From Deinococcus sp. (GTDB lineage Bacteria; Deinococcota; Deinococci; Deinococcales; Deinococcaceae), in assembly GCA_018260275.1 (NCBI GenBank), contig JAGLBK010000162.1, positions 1-6,032 on the forward strand: a stretch of DNA of 6,032 bases, given 5' to 3'. Positions 1 through 5,775 of this stretch are shown here, in pieces (position 1 is the stretch's first letter; each line of letters opens with the position of its first letter). The notes below the pieces were generated by a model. The model did no database searches and had not been told where the DNA came from. It was given only the letters and a program-made list of their open reading frames with translations. The position numbers and the translations under genes were made by a program.

Positions 1-554
1 TGAAGGTGCAGCGCGGGGCTCTGGCGCAGGACGGACGCGCCGACAATTTCCGCGCCCGGCGTTTTATCGCCAAGTACACCATCAACCCGGCGATTGCTCA
101 CGGCATCAGCCACGAGGTCGGCAGTGTGGAAGTGGGCAAACTGGCCGATCTGGTGCTGTGGAAACCGGCCTTCTTCGGCGCGAAACCCAGCCTGATTCTC
201 AAGGGCGGGTTCGTGGTCGCCGCGCAGATGGGCGACGCCAATGCCAGCATTCCCACGCCGCAGCCAGTCTATCCGCGCCCGATGTTCGCGGCTTTCGGCG
301 GCGGGCTGGACGCGACCTGCCTGCATTTCGTATCGCGGGCCGGACTGGAGGGCGGCGACCTGCCCGACCTGGGCCGCCGCTACAGCGCCGTGAGTCATAC
401 CCGCGACATCGGCAAGAAGGACATGGTGCTCAACAGCGAGACGCCCGACATAGACGTGAACCCCGAGACGTATGAGGTCCGCGTCAACGGCGAGCGGGTG
501 ACCTGTGAGCCGGTGGACGAACTGCCGCTGGCGCAGAAGTATTTCCTGTTCTGA
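1..554 (+). CDS. ureC: Urease alpha (catalytic) subunit UreC, C-terminal part; 5' end outside window
   Basis: Cytoplasmic nickel enzyme subunit that hydrolyses urea to ammonia and carbamate. The first two bases complete a Met codon and the frame continues from base 3 as KVQRGAL, so about 183 C-terminal residues are present. The stretch is collinear with known UreC proteins: IAKYTINPAIAHGISHEVGS, VEVGKLADLVLW, the MGDANASIPTPQP segment, YEVRVNGE and the terminal AQKYFLF. The stop is at 552-554 and the ending matches the family end, so the gene is complete at its 3' side. The known nickel ligands, carbamylated Lys and catalytic flap His lie upstream of this part in UreC (about 567 residues in Klebsiella), so active-site integrity cannot be judged here. 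The stop overlaps the next start by one base (TGATG), implying coupled translation with the hypA-like gene. Identity is very secure; only the missing 5' part is unknown. Confidence 0.97.
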   Translation, partial: KVQRGALAQDGRADNFRARRFIAKYTINPAIAHGISHEVGSVEVGKLADLVLWKPAFFGAKPSLILKGGFVVAAQMGDANASIPTPQPVYPRPMFAAFGGGLDATCLHFVSRAGLEGGDLPDLGRRYSAVSHTRDIGKKDMVLNSETPDIDVNPETYEVRVNGERVTCEPVDELPLAQKYFLF

Positions 555-895
555 TGCACGAAGCCTCGATTGCCCTGTCACTGATTGAAGTCGCCTGTGA
601 CGTGCTGCGGGAACACGGCGCGTCGCGGGCCTCGGCCCTGACGGTGCGCGTCGGCCAGTGGTCGAGCGTGGTGCCTGAAGCCCTCATCGCCGCCTTTCCC
701 GCCTGCGCCGAGGGCACGCCGCTGGAAGGCGCAACTTTAACCATCGAGCGAGTACCCGGAGTCGGCGACTGTCCCGATCACGGCCCCGTTGAACTGGACG
801 TGCGGCGTGGCCTGCGCTGCCCCCTGTGTGACGCGCCGACGTCTACGCTTGTGCAGGGCGACGAACTGGAACTCGATTCACTTGAAATCGCCTGA
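554..895 (+). CDS. hypA: HypA-like nickel metallochaperone with CxxH/CxxC zinc site
   Basis: A 113-residue protein of HypA length and layout. HypA proteins bind nickel at the N-terminus and zinc at a C-terminal knuckle, and hand nickel to hydrogenase or, as in Helicobacter pylori, to urease maturation. The sequence begins MHEASIALSLIE, with the family's Met1-His2-Glu3 nickel site. The alpha/beta core (residues 28-66, LTVRVGQWSSVVPEAL) fits the family. The zinc region has C73-P-D-H76 followed by C89-P-L-C92: the second Cys of the first CxxC is His, so the site would be Cys3His instead of Cys4. The start ATG overlaps the ureC stop by one base and has no strong Shine-Dalgarno, so it probably depends on coupled translation. 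HypB follows 15 nt downstream. The urease neighbourhood argues for a role in nickel supply to urease; this is inference. hypA assignment is secure at family level. Confidence 0.9.
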   Translation: MHEASIALSLIEVACDVLREHGASRASALTVRVGQWSSVVPEALIAAFPACAEGTPLEGATLTIERVPGVGDCPDHGPVELDVRRGLRCPLCDAPTSTLVQGDELELDSLEIA

Positions 896-910
896 AGGAG
901 AGAGATTCCC

Positions 911-1567
911 ATGACTACCGCTCCGCGCATCGTGACCGTGCGCCAGAACATCCTCAAGACCAACGACCACACCGCCGCCGGGAATCGCCAGACCTTTCAG
1001 GCGGCGGGCGTGCGGGCCATCAATCTCGCCTCCAGCCCCGGCGCAGGCAAGACAGCGCTACTCGAACGCACCCTGCGTGACCTCGCCGCCGAAATGAAGA
1101 TGGCCGTGGCCGTGGGTGACCTCGCCACCGATAACGACGCCGCCCGGCTGCGGCAATGGGGGGCGCAGGCCGAGCAGATCGTCACCGGAACCGTCTGTCA
1201 CCTCGACGCGGCGATGGTGCGGGACGTGTTGCTGCGCTTTGATCTGAAGGCACTGGACGTGCTTTTTCTGGAAAACGTGGGCAATTTGGTGTGCCCCAGC
1301 AGCTATGATCTCGGTGAAGCGGCCCGCGCCGTGCTCATCTCGACCACCGAGGGCGAGGACAAGCCGCTCAAGTATCCGACCATGTTCAACACGGCGGACG
1401 TGGTGGTGATTACCAAAATGGACCTCGCCGACGCGGTGGGCTTTGATCGTGACCTGTGCCGCGAGAACATCGACCGGGCGCGGCCTGGGGTCAAGGTCAT
1501 CGAACTGAGCAGCAAAAGCGGGGATGGCCTGGCCGCGTGGTACAGCTTCGTGAGGGGCGAACGTTGA
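911..1567 (+). CDS. hypB: HypB-like nickel-binding GTPase
   Basis: A 218-residue SIMIBI-class GTPase of the HypB type, which dimerises with GTP and passes nickel on from or with HypA. The P-loop is SSPGAGKT (residues 41-48). GDLATDND (69-76) follows as in HypB. The G-domain metal site is intact: C96-H97 in TGTVCHLDA and C128 in ENVGNLVCP (121-129). TKMD (168-171) is at the guanine-specificity position. The N-terminus (residues 1-36) is short, with only one His and no Cys, so it lacks both the His-rich stretch and the high-affinity CxxCGC-type site seen in some HypBs. Nickel storage by this protein is therefore unlikely. ATG 911 is preceded by AAGGAG at 895-900, overlapping the hypA stop, with 10-nt spacing. 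Its stop overlaps the TTG start of ureE. UreG, a paralogous GTPase of the same class, lies three genes downstream but carries UreG-specific motifs, so the two are clearly distinct. Confidence 0.93.
   Translation: MTTAPRIVTVRQNILKTNDHTAAGNRQTFQAAGVRAINLASSPGAGKTALLERTLRDLAAEMKMAVAVGDLATDNDAARLRQWGAQAEQIVTGTVCHLDAAMVRDVLLRFDLKALDVLFLENVGNLVCPSSYDLGEAARAVLISTTEGEDKPLKYPTMFNTADVVVITKMDLADAVGFDRDLCRENIDRARPGVKVIELSSKSGDGLAAWYSFVRGER
1553..1557 (+). promoter_or_regulatory. Shine-Dalgarno supporting a TTG start for ureE
   Basis: AGGGG lies in the last codons of hypB, 6 nt before TTG at 1564. It favours TTG 1564 over a far-upstream GTG at 1456, which would overlap hypB by 112 nt and add residues that do not resemble UreE. 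Confidence 0.5.
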
Positions 1568-2019
1568 CGAAATTGACCCAGTTGCGCCGCCCTCTCCTGC
1601 CTGCTCAGGTGGAGGCGGAAGCTCCGGCAGGCCCAATCGTCGAAATCCCGATGACCGCCGTGGACCGCCGCCGGGTGCGCCGCCGTCTGCGGACCCCGGA
1701 CGGCGCAGAACTGCTGCTGGCTTTCCCGACGGGCACCGTCCTGACGCCGGGCACACTGCTGGACACGCGCGGCGATGTGAGTTATGTCGTCAGTGCCGCG
1801 CCCGAAGATGTGGCCGTCATTGCGCCGCGCACCCTGGGCGAAATGGCGCGGGTGGCCCACACCATCGGTAACCTGCACCGCGACCTCGTTGAGGACGCCG
1901 GGACGTTTCTGACCCTCTGGGACGCGCCTGTCGAACTCCTGCTCACGCGGCTGGGCGTACCGTTTACGCGGGAGTTCCGGCCCTTTCATGGTCGCCCCAG
2001 CTGGGAACACGAGCTATGA
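1564..2019 (+). CDS. ureE: Urease accessory protein UreE, nickel carrier without His-rich tail
   Basis: UreE is a dimeric cytoplasmic nickel carrier that delivers nickel to UreG and the pre-urease complex. Starting at TTG 1564, which shares TTGA with the hypB stop, the protein has 151 residues. Residues about 25-77 form the UreE N-terminal domain (RRRVRRRLRTPDGAELLLAF, then a GTVLTPGTLL turn). The next ATG (residue 30) would cut into this domain, so TTG is preferred. The C-terminal domain carries H99-TIGN-L-H105, corresponding to the HxxGNxH motif whose last His is the interfacial nickel ligand in characterised UreE proteins. LGVPFTREFRPFHGRPSWEHEL closes the protein. The long His-rich tail of Klebsiella UreE is absent; only H142 and H149 lie near the C-terminus. 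The stop overlaps the ureF ATG by 4 nt (ATGA). The GTG start at 1456 is judged wrong. Confidence 0.9.
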   Translation: MTKLTQLRRPLLPAQVEAEAPAGPIVEIPMTAVDRRRVRRRLRTPDGAELLLAFPTGTVLTPGTLLDTRGDVSYVVSAAPEDVAVIAPRTLGEMARVAHTIGNLHRDLVEDAGTFLTLWDAPVELLLTRLGVPFTREFRPFHGRPSWEHEL

Positions 2020-2657
2020 ATCTTCGCCTGCTTCAACTGGCCGATTCGGCTTTCCCAGCCGGGGCTTACGCTTTCAGCGACGGCCTGGAAACCCTGACCC
2101 AGCGCGGTGACGTGCGGACGGCAGACGACCTGACCGCTTTCCTGTGTGGGCAACTCGCACACGGCTGGGGCAGGCAGGACGCGCCCGCCTGCGCTCTGGC
2201 GTGGGCAGCAGACCCAGCGACTCTACTTGAGCTGGACGCCCTGCTGGACGATCTCAAGCTGGTCGAGGGGCCAAGGCGGGCCAGCCTGCGAATCGGGGCT
2301 AACCTCCGCCGGGCCGCGCTATATCTGTGGCCCGGTGACCTGAACGGATTGCCGCCGACGCGCCACCACGCGACCAGTTTTGGCGCGGTGGCCTCGGCGC
2401 TGGGGGCAGGGCGCGAGGACACGGTGCAGGCGTATGTGTCGTCCTGGCTGCTGGGCCGCGTGACCTCAGCCACCCGGCTGATGAAACTCGGTGGCCTGGA
2501 CGCCCAGCGCTGCGCGGCGCAGTGTGAGGCGCAGGCGCGGCGCTGCGTTGTTTTTGCGCTGAGGGCCACACCTGACGACCTCGGCGGCTTTTCTCCACTG
2601 CTGGACATCGCGGCGGCCCAGCAGGCCACGCTTGAACAACGACTCTTCCAGACCTGA
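2016..2657 (+). CDS. ureF: Urease accessory protein UreF
   Basis: UreF is an all-helical accessory protein that bridges UreD and UreG in the urease activation complex and is needed for correct GTPase-dependent nickel insertion. The 213-residue product opens with the family signature LLQLADSAFPAGAYAFSDGLE (roughly residues 5-25). It later has HHATSFGAVASALG and WLLGRVTSATRLMKLGG, which fit the mid-protein helices. It ends with SPLLDIAAAQQATLEQRLFQT (193-213), the usual C-terminal motif that contacts UreD. In many UreFs this motif has a His where Gln202/203 stands here. The ATG overlaps the ureE stop by 4 nt and has only a weak purine stretch upstream, so initiation is probably coupled. ureG starts 11 nt after its stop. 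Length and gene order agree with the family; no sign of damage. Confidence 0.92.
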   Translation: MNLRLLQLADSAFPAGAYAFSDGLETLTQRGDVRTADDLTAFLCGQLAHGWGRQDAPACALAWAADPATLLELDALLDDLKLVEGPRRASLRIGANLRRAALYLWPGDLNGLPPTRHHATSFGAVASALGAGREDTVQAYVSSWLLGRVTSATRLMKLGGLDAQRCAAQCEAQARRCVVFALRATPDDLGGFSPLLDIAAAQQATLEQRLFQT

Positions 2658-2668
2658 GAGGTATCCCC

Positions 2669-3313
2669 ATGACCCCCATAAAAATCGGCGTCGGCGGCCC
2701 GGTGGGCAGCGGCAAGACCGCCCTACTCGAAGTACTGTGCCGCGAACTGCGTGACCGTTACCAGCTGGCCGTGATTACCAACGACATCTATACCTTTGAA
2801 GATCAGCGCATCCTGACCCGCGCCGCCGCTCTGCCGCCCGAGCGCATTCGTGGGGTCCAGACGGGGGGCTGCCCCCATACCGCCATTCGTGAAGACAGTT
2901 CGCTCAATCAGGAAGCGGTCGAAGCTTTGCAGGCCGAGTTTCCGGAACTCGAACTGCTGTTTATCGAGTCGGGCGGCGACAATCTGGCCTCCAGTTTCTC
3001 CCCGGAACTGGTGGACGCCTGGCTGTTCGTGCTGGACGTGTCGGGCGGCGAAAAAGTGCCGCGCAAAGGTGGCCCCGGCATCCGGCAATCCGACCTGCTG
3101 GTCATCAACAAAACCGACCTCGCCCCGCTGGTCGGCGCGGACCTCGGCGTCATGGACGCCGACGCCAGGGCACAGCGCACAGCAGGCAGGGAGGTGCGCC
3201 CTTACATCTTTACCAATCTGAAAGCTGGAACCGGCGTGCAGGACGTGATCGCCTGGCTGGAACACGACCTGCTCTTCAGGGAGGTTGCGCCGCCGAGGAT
3301 TGGCCTATTTTGA
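2669..3313 (+). CDS. ureG: Urease accessory GTPase UreG
   Basis: UreG is the SIMIBI GTPase that carries nickel and powers its insertion into apo-urease with UreF and UreD. The 214-residue protein has the P-loop GPVGSGKT (10-17), NDIYT (38-42), the nickel-binding C68-P-H70 within TGGCPHTAIRED, IESGGDN (99-105), GEKVPRKGGPGI (127-138) and NKTD (147-150), in the expected order. Two normally very conserved positions differ from the consensus I know: NDIYTFEDQ instead of NDIYTKEDA, and GVQTGGCPH instead of GVETGGCPH. There is no His-rich N-terminus. ATG 2669 has GAGAGG at 2656-2661, 7 nt upstream and overlapping the ureF stop. The stop overlaps ureD's TTG start by 4 nt. Identification is certain; the functional meaning of the two substitutions is not known from sequence. 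Confidence 0.97.
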   Translation: MTPIKIGVGGPVGSGKTALLEVLCRELRDRYQLAVITNDIYTFEDQRILTRAAALPPERIRGVQTGGCPHTAIREDSSLNQEAVEALQAEFPELELLFIESGGDNLASSFSPELVDAWLFVLDVSGGEKVPRKGGPGIRQSDLLVINKTDLAPLVGADLGVMDADARAQRTAGREVRPYIFTNLKAGTGVQDVIAWLEHDLLFREVAPPRIGLF

Positions 3314-4134
3314 CCCTCTTTGCGCGTACCCGCTTTGGGCAACTGGATTTACATTTTGCCCGGCGTGGCCAGAAAACCGTGCTGCTACGTGATGTTCAAA
3401 AAGCGCCGCTGATGATCGTGCGGCCTTTCGAGTTGCCCTGCGGCACCCTGATGGTCTTTATCGTCAATCCGACGGGCGGGGTGCTGGGCGGCGATCACAG
3501 CGAAATCCGGGTCACGGTGGGGGAGGGGGCGAAAGTGGTCATCCTCACGCAGTCGGCCACGCGGGTACAGCCTTCGCCAGATGGCGCGGCGGCGGTTCAG
3601 CACATCTTTTTTGAGGTTGGGGCCGGGGCCAGGCTGGAATATTACCCGGAGCGCACCATTCCTTTTGCAGGCAGCCGATTTGCCCAGGACATTCAGGTCA
3701 ATCTGGCGGCCACGTCCGAATTTGGTCTGACCGAGAGCCTCGCCAGTGGCCGGGTGCAGATGGGCGAGCGCCTCACCTTCGGCAGTTATGCCAGCCGCGT
3801 AGCAATTTACCGGGATCAGCAGCGTATTTTTCTGGATGTCCAGCGTTTTGACAACACTGACCTCGACCTAGAAACAGCGCGTTCTGCGGGCATCTGGGCC
3901 GAAATGGACTATATCGGCAGCGGTGTCTGGGTAGGGCAGCCTACCGCCTGTACCCTGGCTCCGCTGCCATTCGATACTGAGGCCCGGTTTGCCTGGGGTG
4001 AGAACCATGGCGGGGTGCTGTGGCTGCGGGGGGCAGCCCAGCAGGGGCCGAGGGTCGATGAACGGCTGACCTCCATTTGCAATCAGATCCGGCGCGAATG
4101 GTTTGGAGCCGCGCCGCTTCAGATCCGGCGCTGA
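3310..4134 (+). CDS. ureD: Urease accessory protein UreD (UreH)
   Basis: UreD is the beta-rich accessory protein that binds apo-urease directly and anchors UreF and UreG during nickel insertion. The 274-residue product shows the family landmarks: NPTGGVLGGD (53-62), TQSATRV (80-86), LEYYPERTIPF (109-119), then SLASGRVQMGERLTFG and a closing NQIRREWFG segment. TTG 3310 is chosen because residues 8-40 (RFGQLDLHF through APLMIVRPF) already belong to the conserved N-terminal strand region, and the next Met (residue 35) would remove it. The TTG shares TTGA with the ureG stop; a GAGGA at 3295-3299 is a possible Shine-Dalgarno 10 nt upstream. It is the last urease gene visible, and the spacer that follows is AT-richer. 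Full length for the family (about 270 residues), with no frameshift seen. Confidence 0.94.
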   Translation: MTLFARTRFGQLDLHFARRGQKTVLLRDVQKAPLMIVRPFELPCGTLMVFIVNPTGGVLGGDHSEIRVTVGEGAKVVILTQSATRVQPSPDGAAAVQHIFFEVGAGARLEYYPERTIPFAGSRFAQDIQVNLAATSEFGLTESLASGRVQMGERLTFGSYASRVAIYRDQQRIFLDVQRFDNTDLDLETARSAGIWAEMDYIGSGVWVGQPTACTLAPLPFDTEARFAWGENHGGVLWLRGAAQQGPRVDERLTSICNQIRREWFGAAPLQIRR

Positions 4135-4144
4135 AAATCTTCCG

Positions 4145-4180
4145 AGTGACCGCCAGGAAGTTTGATCAATAATCGTCACT
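4145..4180. repeat. Spaced inverted repeat AGTGAC...GTCACT with central TTGATCAA
   Basis: AGTGAC at 4145-4150 is matched by GTCACT at 4175-4180, with the 8-bp palindrome TTGATCAA at 4162-4169 between them. CTTCC at 4139-4143 can also pair with GGAAG at 4156-4160, followed by TTTG. The element lies 10 nt after the ureD stop and directly behind the transposase remnant. It could be a remnant of a transposon end or a weak terminator-like hairpin; the sequence does not decide. Confidence 0.35.
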
Positions 4181-4181
4181 T

Positions 4182-4325
4182 TCAGTCTACTTTTTGATGT
4201 GCCAGCAGAAGAATGCGGGCGCGGGTCATGACCCGCGCCTTGCCGCTTCCTTTAGACGTGATGCCCTTCAGATACTGCTCCTGTTCTGAACTTAATTCCA
4301 CAGCGAACTGAATTTGGCGTCCCAT
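4182..4325 (-). pseudogene. IS630-type transposase, N-terminal remnant
   Basis: An ATG at 4325-4323 opens a 47-codon frame ending in TGA at 4184-4182. Its product starts MGRQIQFAVELSSEQEQYL and continues with TSKGSGKARVMTRARILLLA. This matches my knowledge of the start of IS630-family transposases (and related helix-turn-helix proteins): a short strand, an LSxEQxxxL helix, then SxGxxxARVxTRARILLLA. The normal protein would continue with the rest of the HTH domain and a DDE catalytic domain. Here the frame stops after HQKVD, and neither the next ~60 bases in frame nor the ureD 3' end resembles that continuation. It is therefore most likely a decayed or internally deleted insertion sequence. 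A genuine small HTH protein is less likely because the domain is incomplete. It lies antisense and downstream of ureD, and would be transcribed towards it. Confidence 0.6.
4218..4239. repeat. 22-bp perfect palindrome inside the transposase remnant
   Basis: GGCGCGGGTCA at 4218-4228 is exactly the reverse complement of 4229-4239. As RNA it could form a 9-bp GC-rich stem with a CATG loop on either strand. No T run follows on either side, so it is not a standard intrinsic terminator. It coincides with the codons for ARVMTRA in the remnant, and that conserved peptide naturally yields near-palindromic codons, so coding constraint may explain much of it. Confidence 0.85.
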
Positions 4326-4334
4326 AGTTTAGAT

Positions 4335-4347
4335 ATTATAAATTATA
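4335..4347 (-). promoter_or_regulatory. Tandem TATAAT -10-like boxes upstream of the transposase remnant
   Basis: On the - strand TATAAT occurs at 4347-4342 and again at 4340-4335. The second ends 9 nt before the remnant's ATG. No TTGACA-like -35 box is at proper distance; TTATCA at 4367-4362 is 14 nt from the first box. The close placement would suit a leaderless or nearly leaderless transcript, a type reported to be common in Deinococcus. Chance is possible in this AT-rich stretch. Confidence 0.3.
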
Positions 4348-4506
4348 GAACGCTGTACTATTGATAACGCGGTTAGTTAATGTCGCCTTCTGGCTTACTC
4401 AACGTCCAGGGGAATCGAGTTTGCGCTGCTGCCGACAGTACTTCCTCTCTCATAATTCAGATTCTGACTGACACCGACTTAGCACGTCATCAATAGTTTT
4501 AAGCGC

Positions 4507-5697
4507 TTATTTCTTGGGTTCGTCCGCGACTGCGCCCGTGACACCGGGGGCCACCCAGCTCATGCTGTTCAGCTCAGCGACGCTCGCCACCTTGCCCGCC
4601 GGGACGCGCAAAATGCCGCCCCGATCCTTGATGGGGCCAGTGAAGGGGTCGAATTTGGGCCTGGCGCTCTTCATGTCGGCATTCAGGGTCATCACGCGGT
4701 CATACACGCTGACCTGTTTGCCGCCTACCGTCATCATGGCGGTCTTGAGCTGCGCGGCGTATTTGGGGTTGATGACCACGCCTGGCTGCGCGGCGGCTTC
4801 CACAGCGCCCCTATTCAGCAGCCACCAGTAGTCCACATTTTGCAGGTTCTTGTTGGTATACGTCCCGTTATGCACTTTGGTCAGGAAGTCGATGTAAATC
4901 TTGTCCCAGTGAACGATCTGCCCCGAGGCCACGTTGTTCGGCCCGAAGCGGAACATGTCGTTGTAATGCCCGAACACCGGGAGGTTGTGCGCTACCGCCG
5001 TCTGCACCACGGTGGGGGTGTCTTCGCTGAAGCCCAGCACGTCATTGCCCTGGTTGATCAGGGCCTCGGCGGCTTGCTTGGCCTTGGTCGGATCGAACCA
5101 CGCGCTGATCCACTTCACGTTGACTTTGGCCTTGGGATTGGCGGCCAGCGCCCCCAGCGCAAAGGCGTTGATGTGCCGCTTGATTTCGGGAATCGGGAAG
5201 GTGCCCACGTAGCCCACGTTGCCGCTCTTGGTCAGCGCCCCGGCGATCAGGCCGTTGAGGTAATACACCTGATAGAAGTCGGCCATGTAGGTGGCGAGGT
5301 TGGGGGCGCGTTTGTACCCGGCGGCGTGGGCAAAAATCACGTTGGGGTACTTCTTGGCGGCCTCGGCGGTCTGATCCATGTACCCGAAGGAGGTCGTGAA
5401 GATGACCTGACAGCCGCCCCGCGCCAGGCGGTCGAGCACCGGCATCGCCTGGCCTTCGGGCACCGATTCGACGTAACGGGTACTCAGCCAGGGCCGGGCT
5501 TTTTCTGCGAGGCGGCGGGCCTGATCGTGCGCGTAAGTCCAGCCGCCGTCGTTGGCCGGGCCGATATAGACGAAACACGCCTGGAGTTTGCCGCCTGGGG
5601 CGGTGGCCGCTGGGGTCTGGGCCAGGGCCGGGGAAACAGTGCCGGAAGCGAGGGTGAGTGAAACCAGAGCGGACAGGGAAAGAGCGATTTTTTTCAT
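4507..5697 (-). CDS. BMP-family (PnrA-like) ABC transporter substrate-binding protein
   Basis: A 396-residue secreted binding protein that captures substrate outside the membrane and delivers it to an ABC importer. Residues 1-26 form a Sec signal peptide (MKK, hydrophobic core, cleavage likely after ALA). There is no lipobox Cys, so it should be a free or otherwise anchored protein, unlike lipoprotein PnrA/BmpA. The mature part has CFVYIGPANDGGWTYAHDQ (41-59), GCQVIFTTSFGYMD, NVIFAHAAGY, the YYLNGLIAGALTKSGNVGYVG hinge-region signature, an IPEIKRHINAFALGA stretch and VLGFSEDTP. This is the Bmp domain (COG1744). Nucleoside-binding members usually have Phe-Asn near the GGWTY position; here W53 stands there. 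Family members bind nucleosides or related purine compounds, so that is the likely substrate class, but it is not proven. ATG 5697 has AAGGAG 4 nt upstream. It lies 78 nt behind the permease gene on the same strand and is probably the last gene of that operon. Confidence 0.9.
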   Translation of the reverse strand: MKKIALSLSALVSLTLASGTVSPALAQTPAATAPGGKLQACFVYIGPANDGGWTYAHDQARRLAEKARPWLSTRYVESVPEGQAMPVLDRLARGGCQVIFTTSFGYMDQTAEAAKKYPNVIFAHAAGYKRAPNLATYMADFYQVYYLNGLIAGALTKSGNVGYVGTFPIPEIKRHINAFALGALAANPKAKVNVKWISAWFDPTKAKQAAEALINQGNDVLGFSEDTPTVVQTAVAHNLPVFGHYNDMFRFGPNNVASGQIVHWDKIYIDFLTKVHNGTYTNKNLQNVDYWWLLNRGAVEAAAQPGVVINPKYAAQLKTAMMTVGGKQVSVYDRVMTLNADMKSARPKFDPFTGPIKDRGGILRVPAGKVASVAELNSMSWVAPGVTGAVADEPKK

Positions 5698-5701
5698 AAT
5701 T

Positions 5702-5707
5702 CTCCTT
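5702..5707 (-). promoter_or_regulatory. Strong Shine-Dalgarno of the BMP-family gene
   Basis: AAGGAG on the - strand, 4 nt before ATG 5697. The MKK signal-peptide start that follows confirms this initiation site. The rest of the 78-nt spacer (to 5775) is pyrimidine-rich on the - strand with no clear promoter or terminator. Confidence 0.7.
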
Positions 5708-5775
5708 ACGGGAAACGGGAAGGTGCTGAGGAAGTGTTGTTGAGAAAAAGGCGCTGGGAAAGGGATGAAGCGGAA

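Larger units (their letters stand above)
4135..4506. other. Convergent intergenic spacer between urease and BMP operons
   Basis: This 372-base spacer is clearly AT-richer than the flanking genes, most strongly at about 4325-4380. It contains the - strand transposase remnant at 4182-4325, a palindrome inside that remnant, a spaced inverted repeat near the ureD end and -10-like boxes at 4335-4347. From about 4400 to 4506 I see no recognisable gene, only a 38-codon + strand frame without a ribosome site. No GC-rich stem followed by a T run was found that would serve as a clear terminator for either converging operon. Confidence 0.7.

Noticed and set aside
1456..1563. Extension of ureE upstream to GTG 1456
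   Set aside because: It would overlap hypB by 112 nt, the added residues do not look like UreE, and TTG 1564 has a ribosome site and matches the family start.
1058..2010. Long - strand open frames opposite hypB and ureE
   Set aside because: Low-complexity Arg/Pro/Gly-rich translations typical of antisense frames in GC-rich DNA; the + strand genes explain the region.
4139..4164. CTTCC/GGAAG hairpin followed by TTTG as ureD terminator
   Set aside because: Five base pairs with a 12-nt loop and a very short T run; too weak to call.
4380..4496. 38-codon + strand frame beginning ATG at 4380
   Set aside because: No ribosome binding site upstream, no recognisable domain, and it lies in AT-rich spacer; likely chance.
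4500..4509. TAAGCGCTTA palindrome at the stop of the BMP-family gene as terminator
   Set aside because: Only 5 bp per arm and no loop; the A run after it gives no U tract on the - strand transcript.
4840..5661. 273-codon + strand frame opposite the BMP-family gene
   Set aside because: Shadow of the real gene: GC-codon antisense artefact, repetitive Gly/Val/His-rich translation, no domain.
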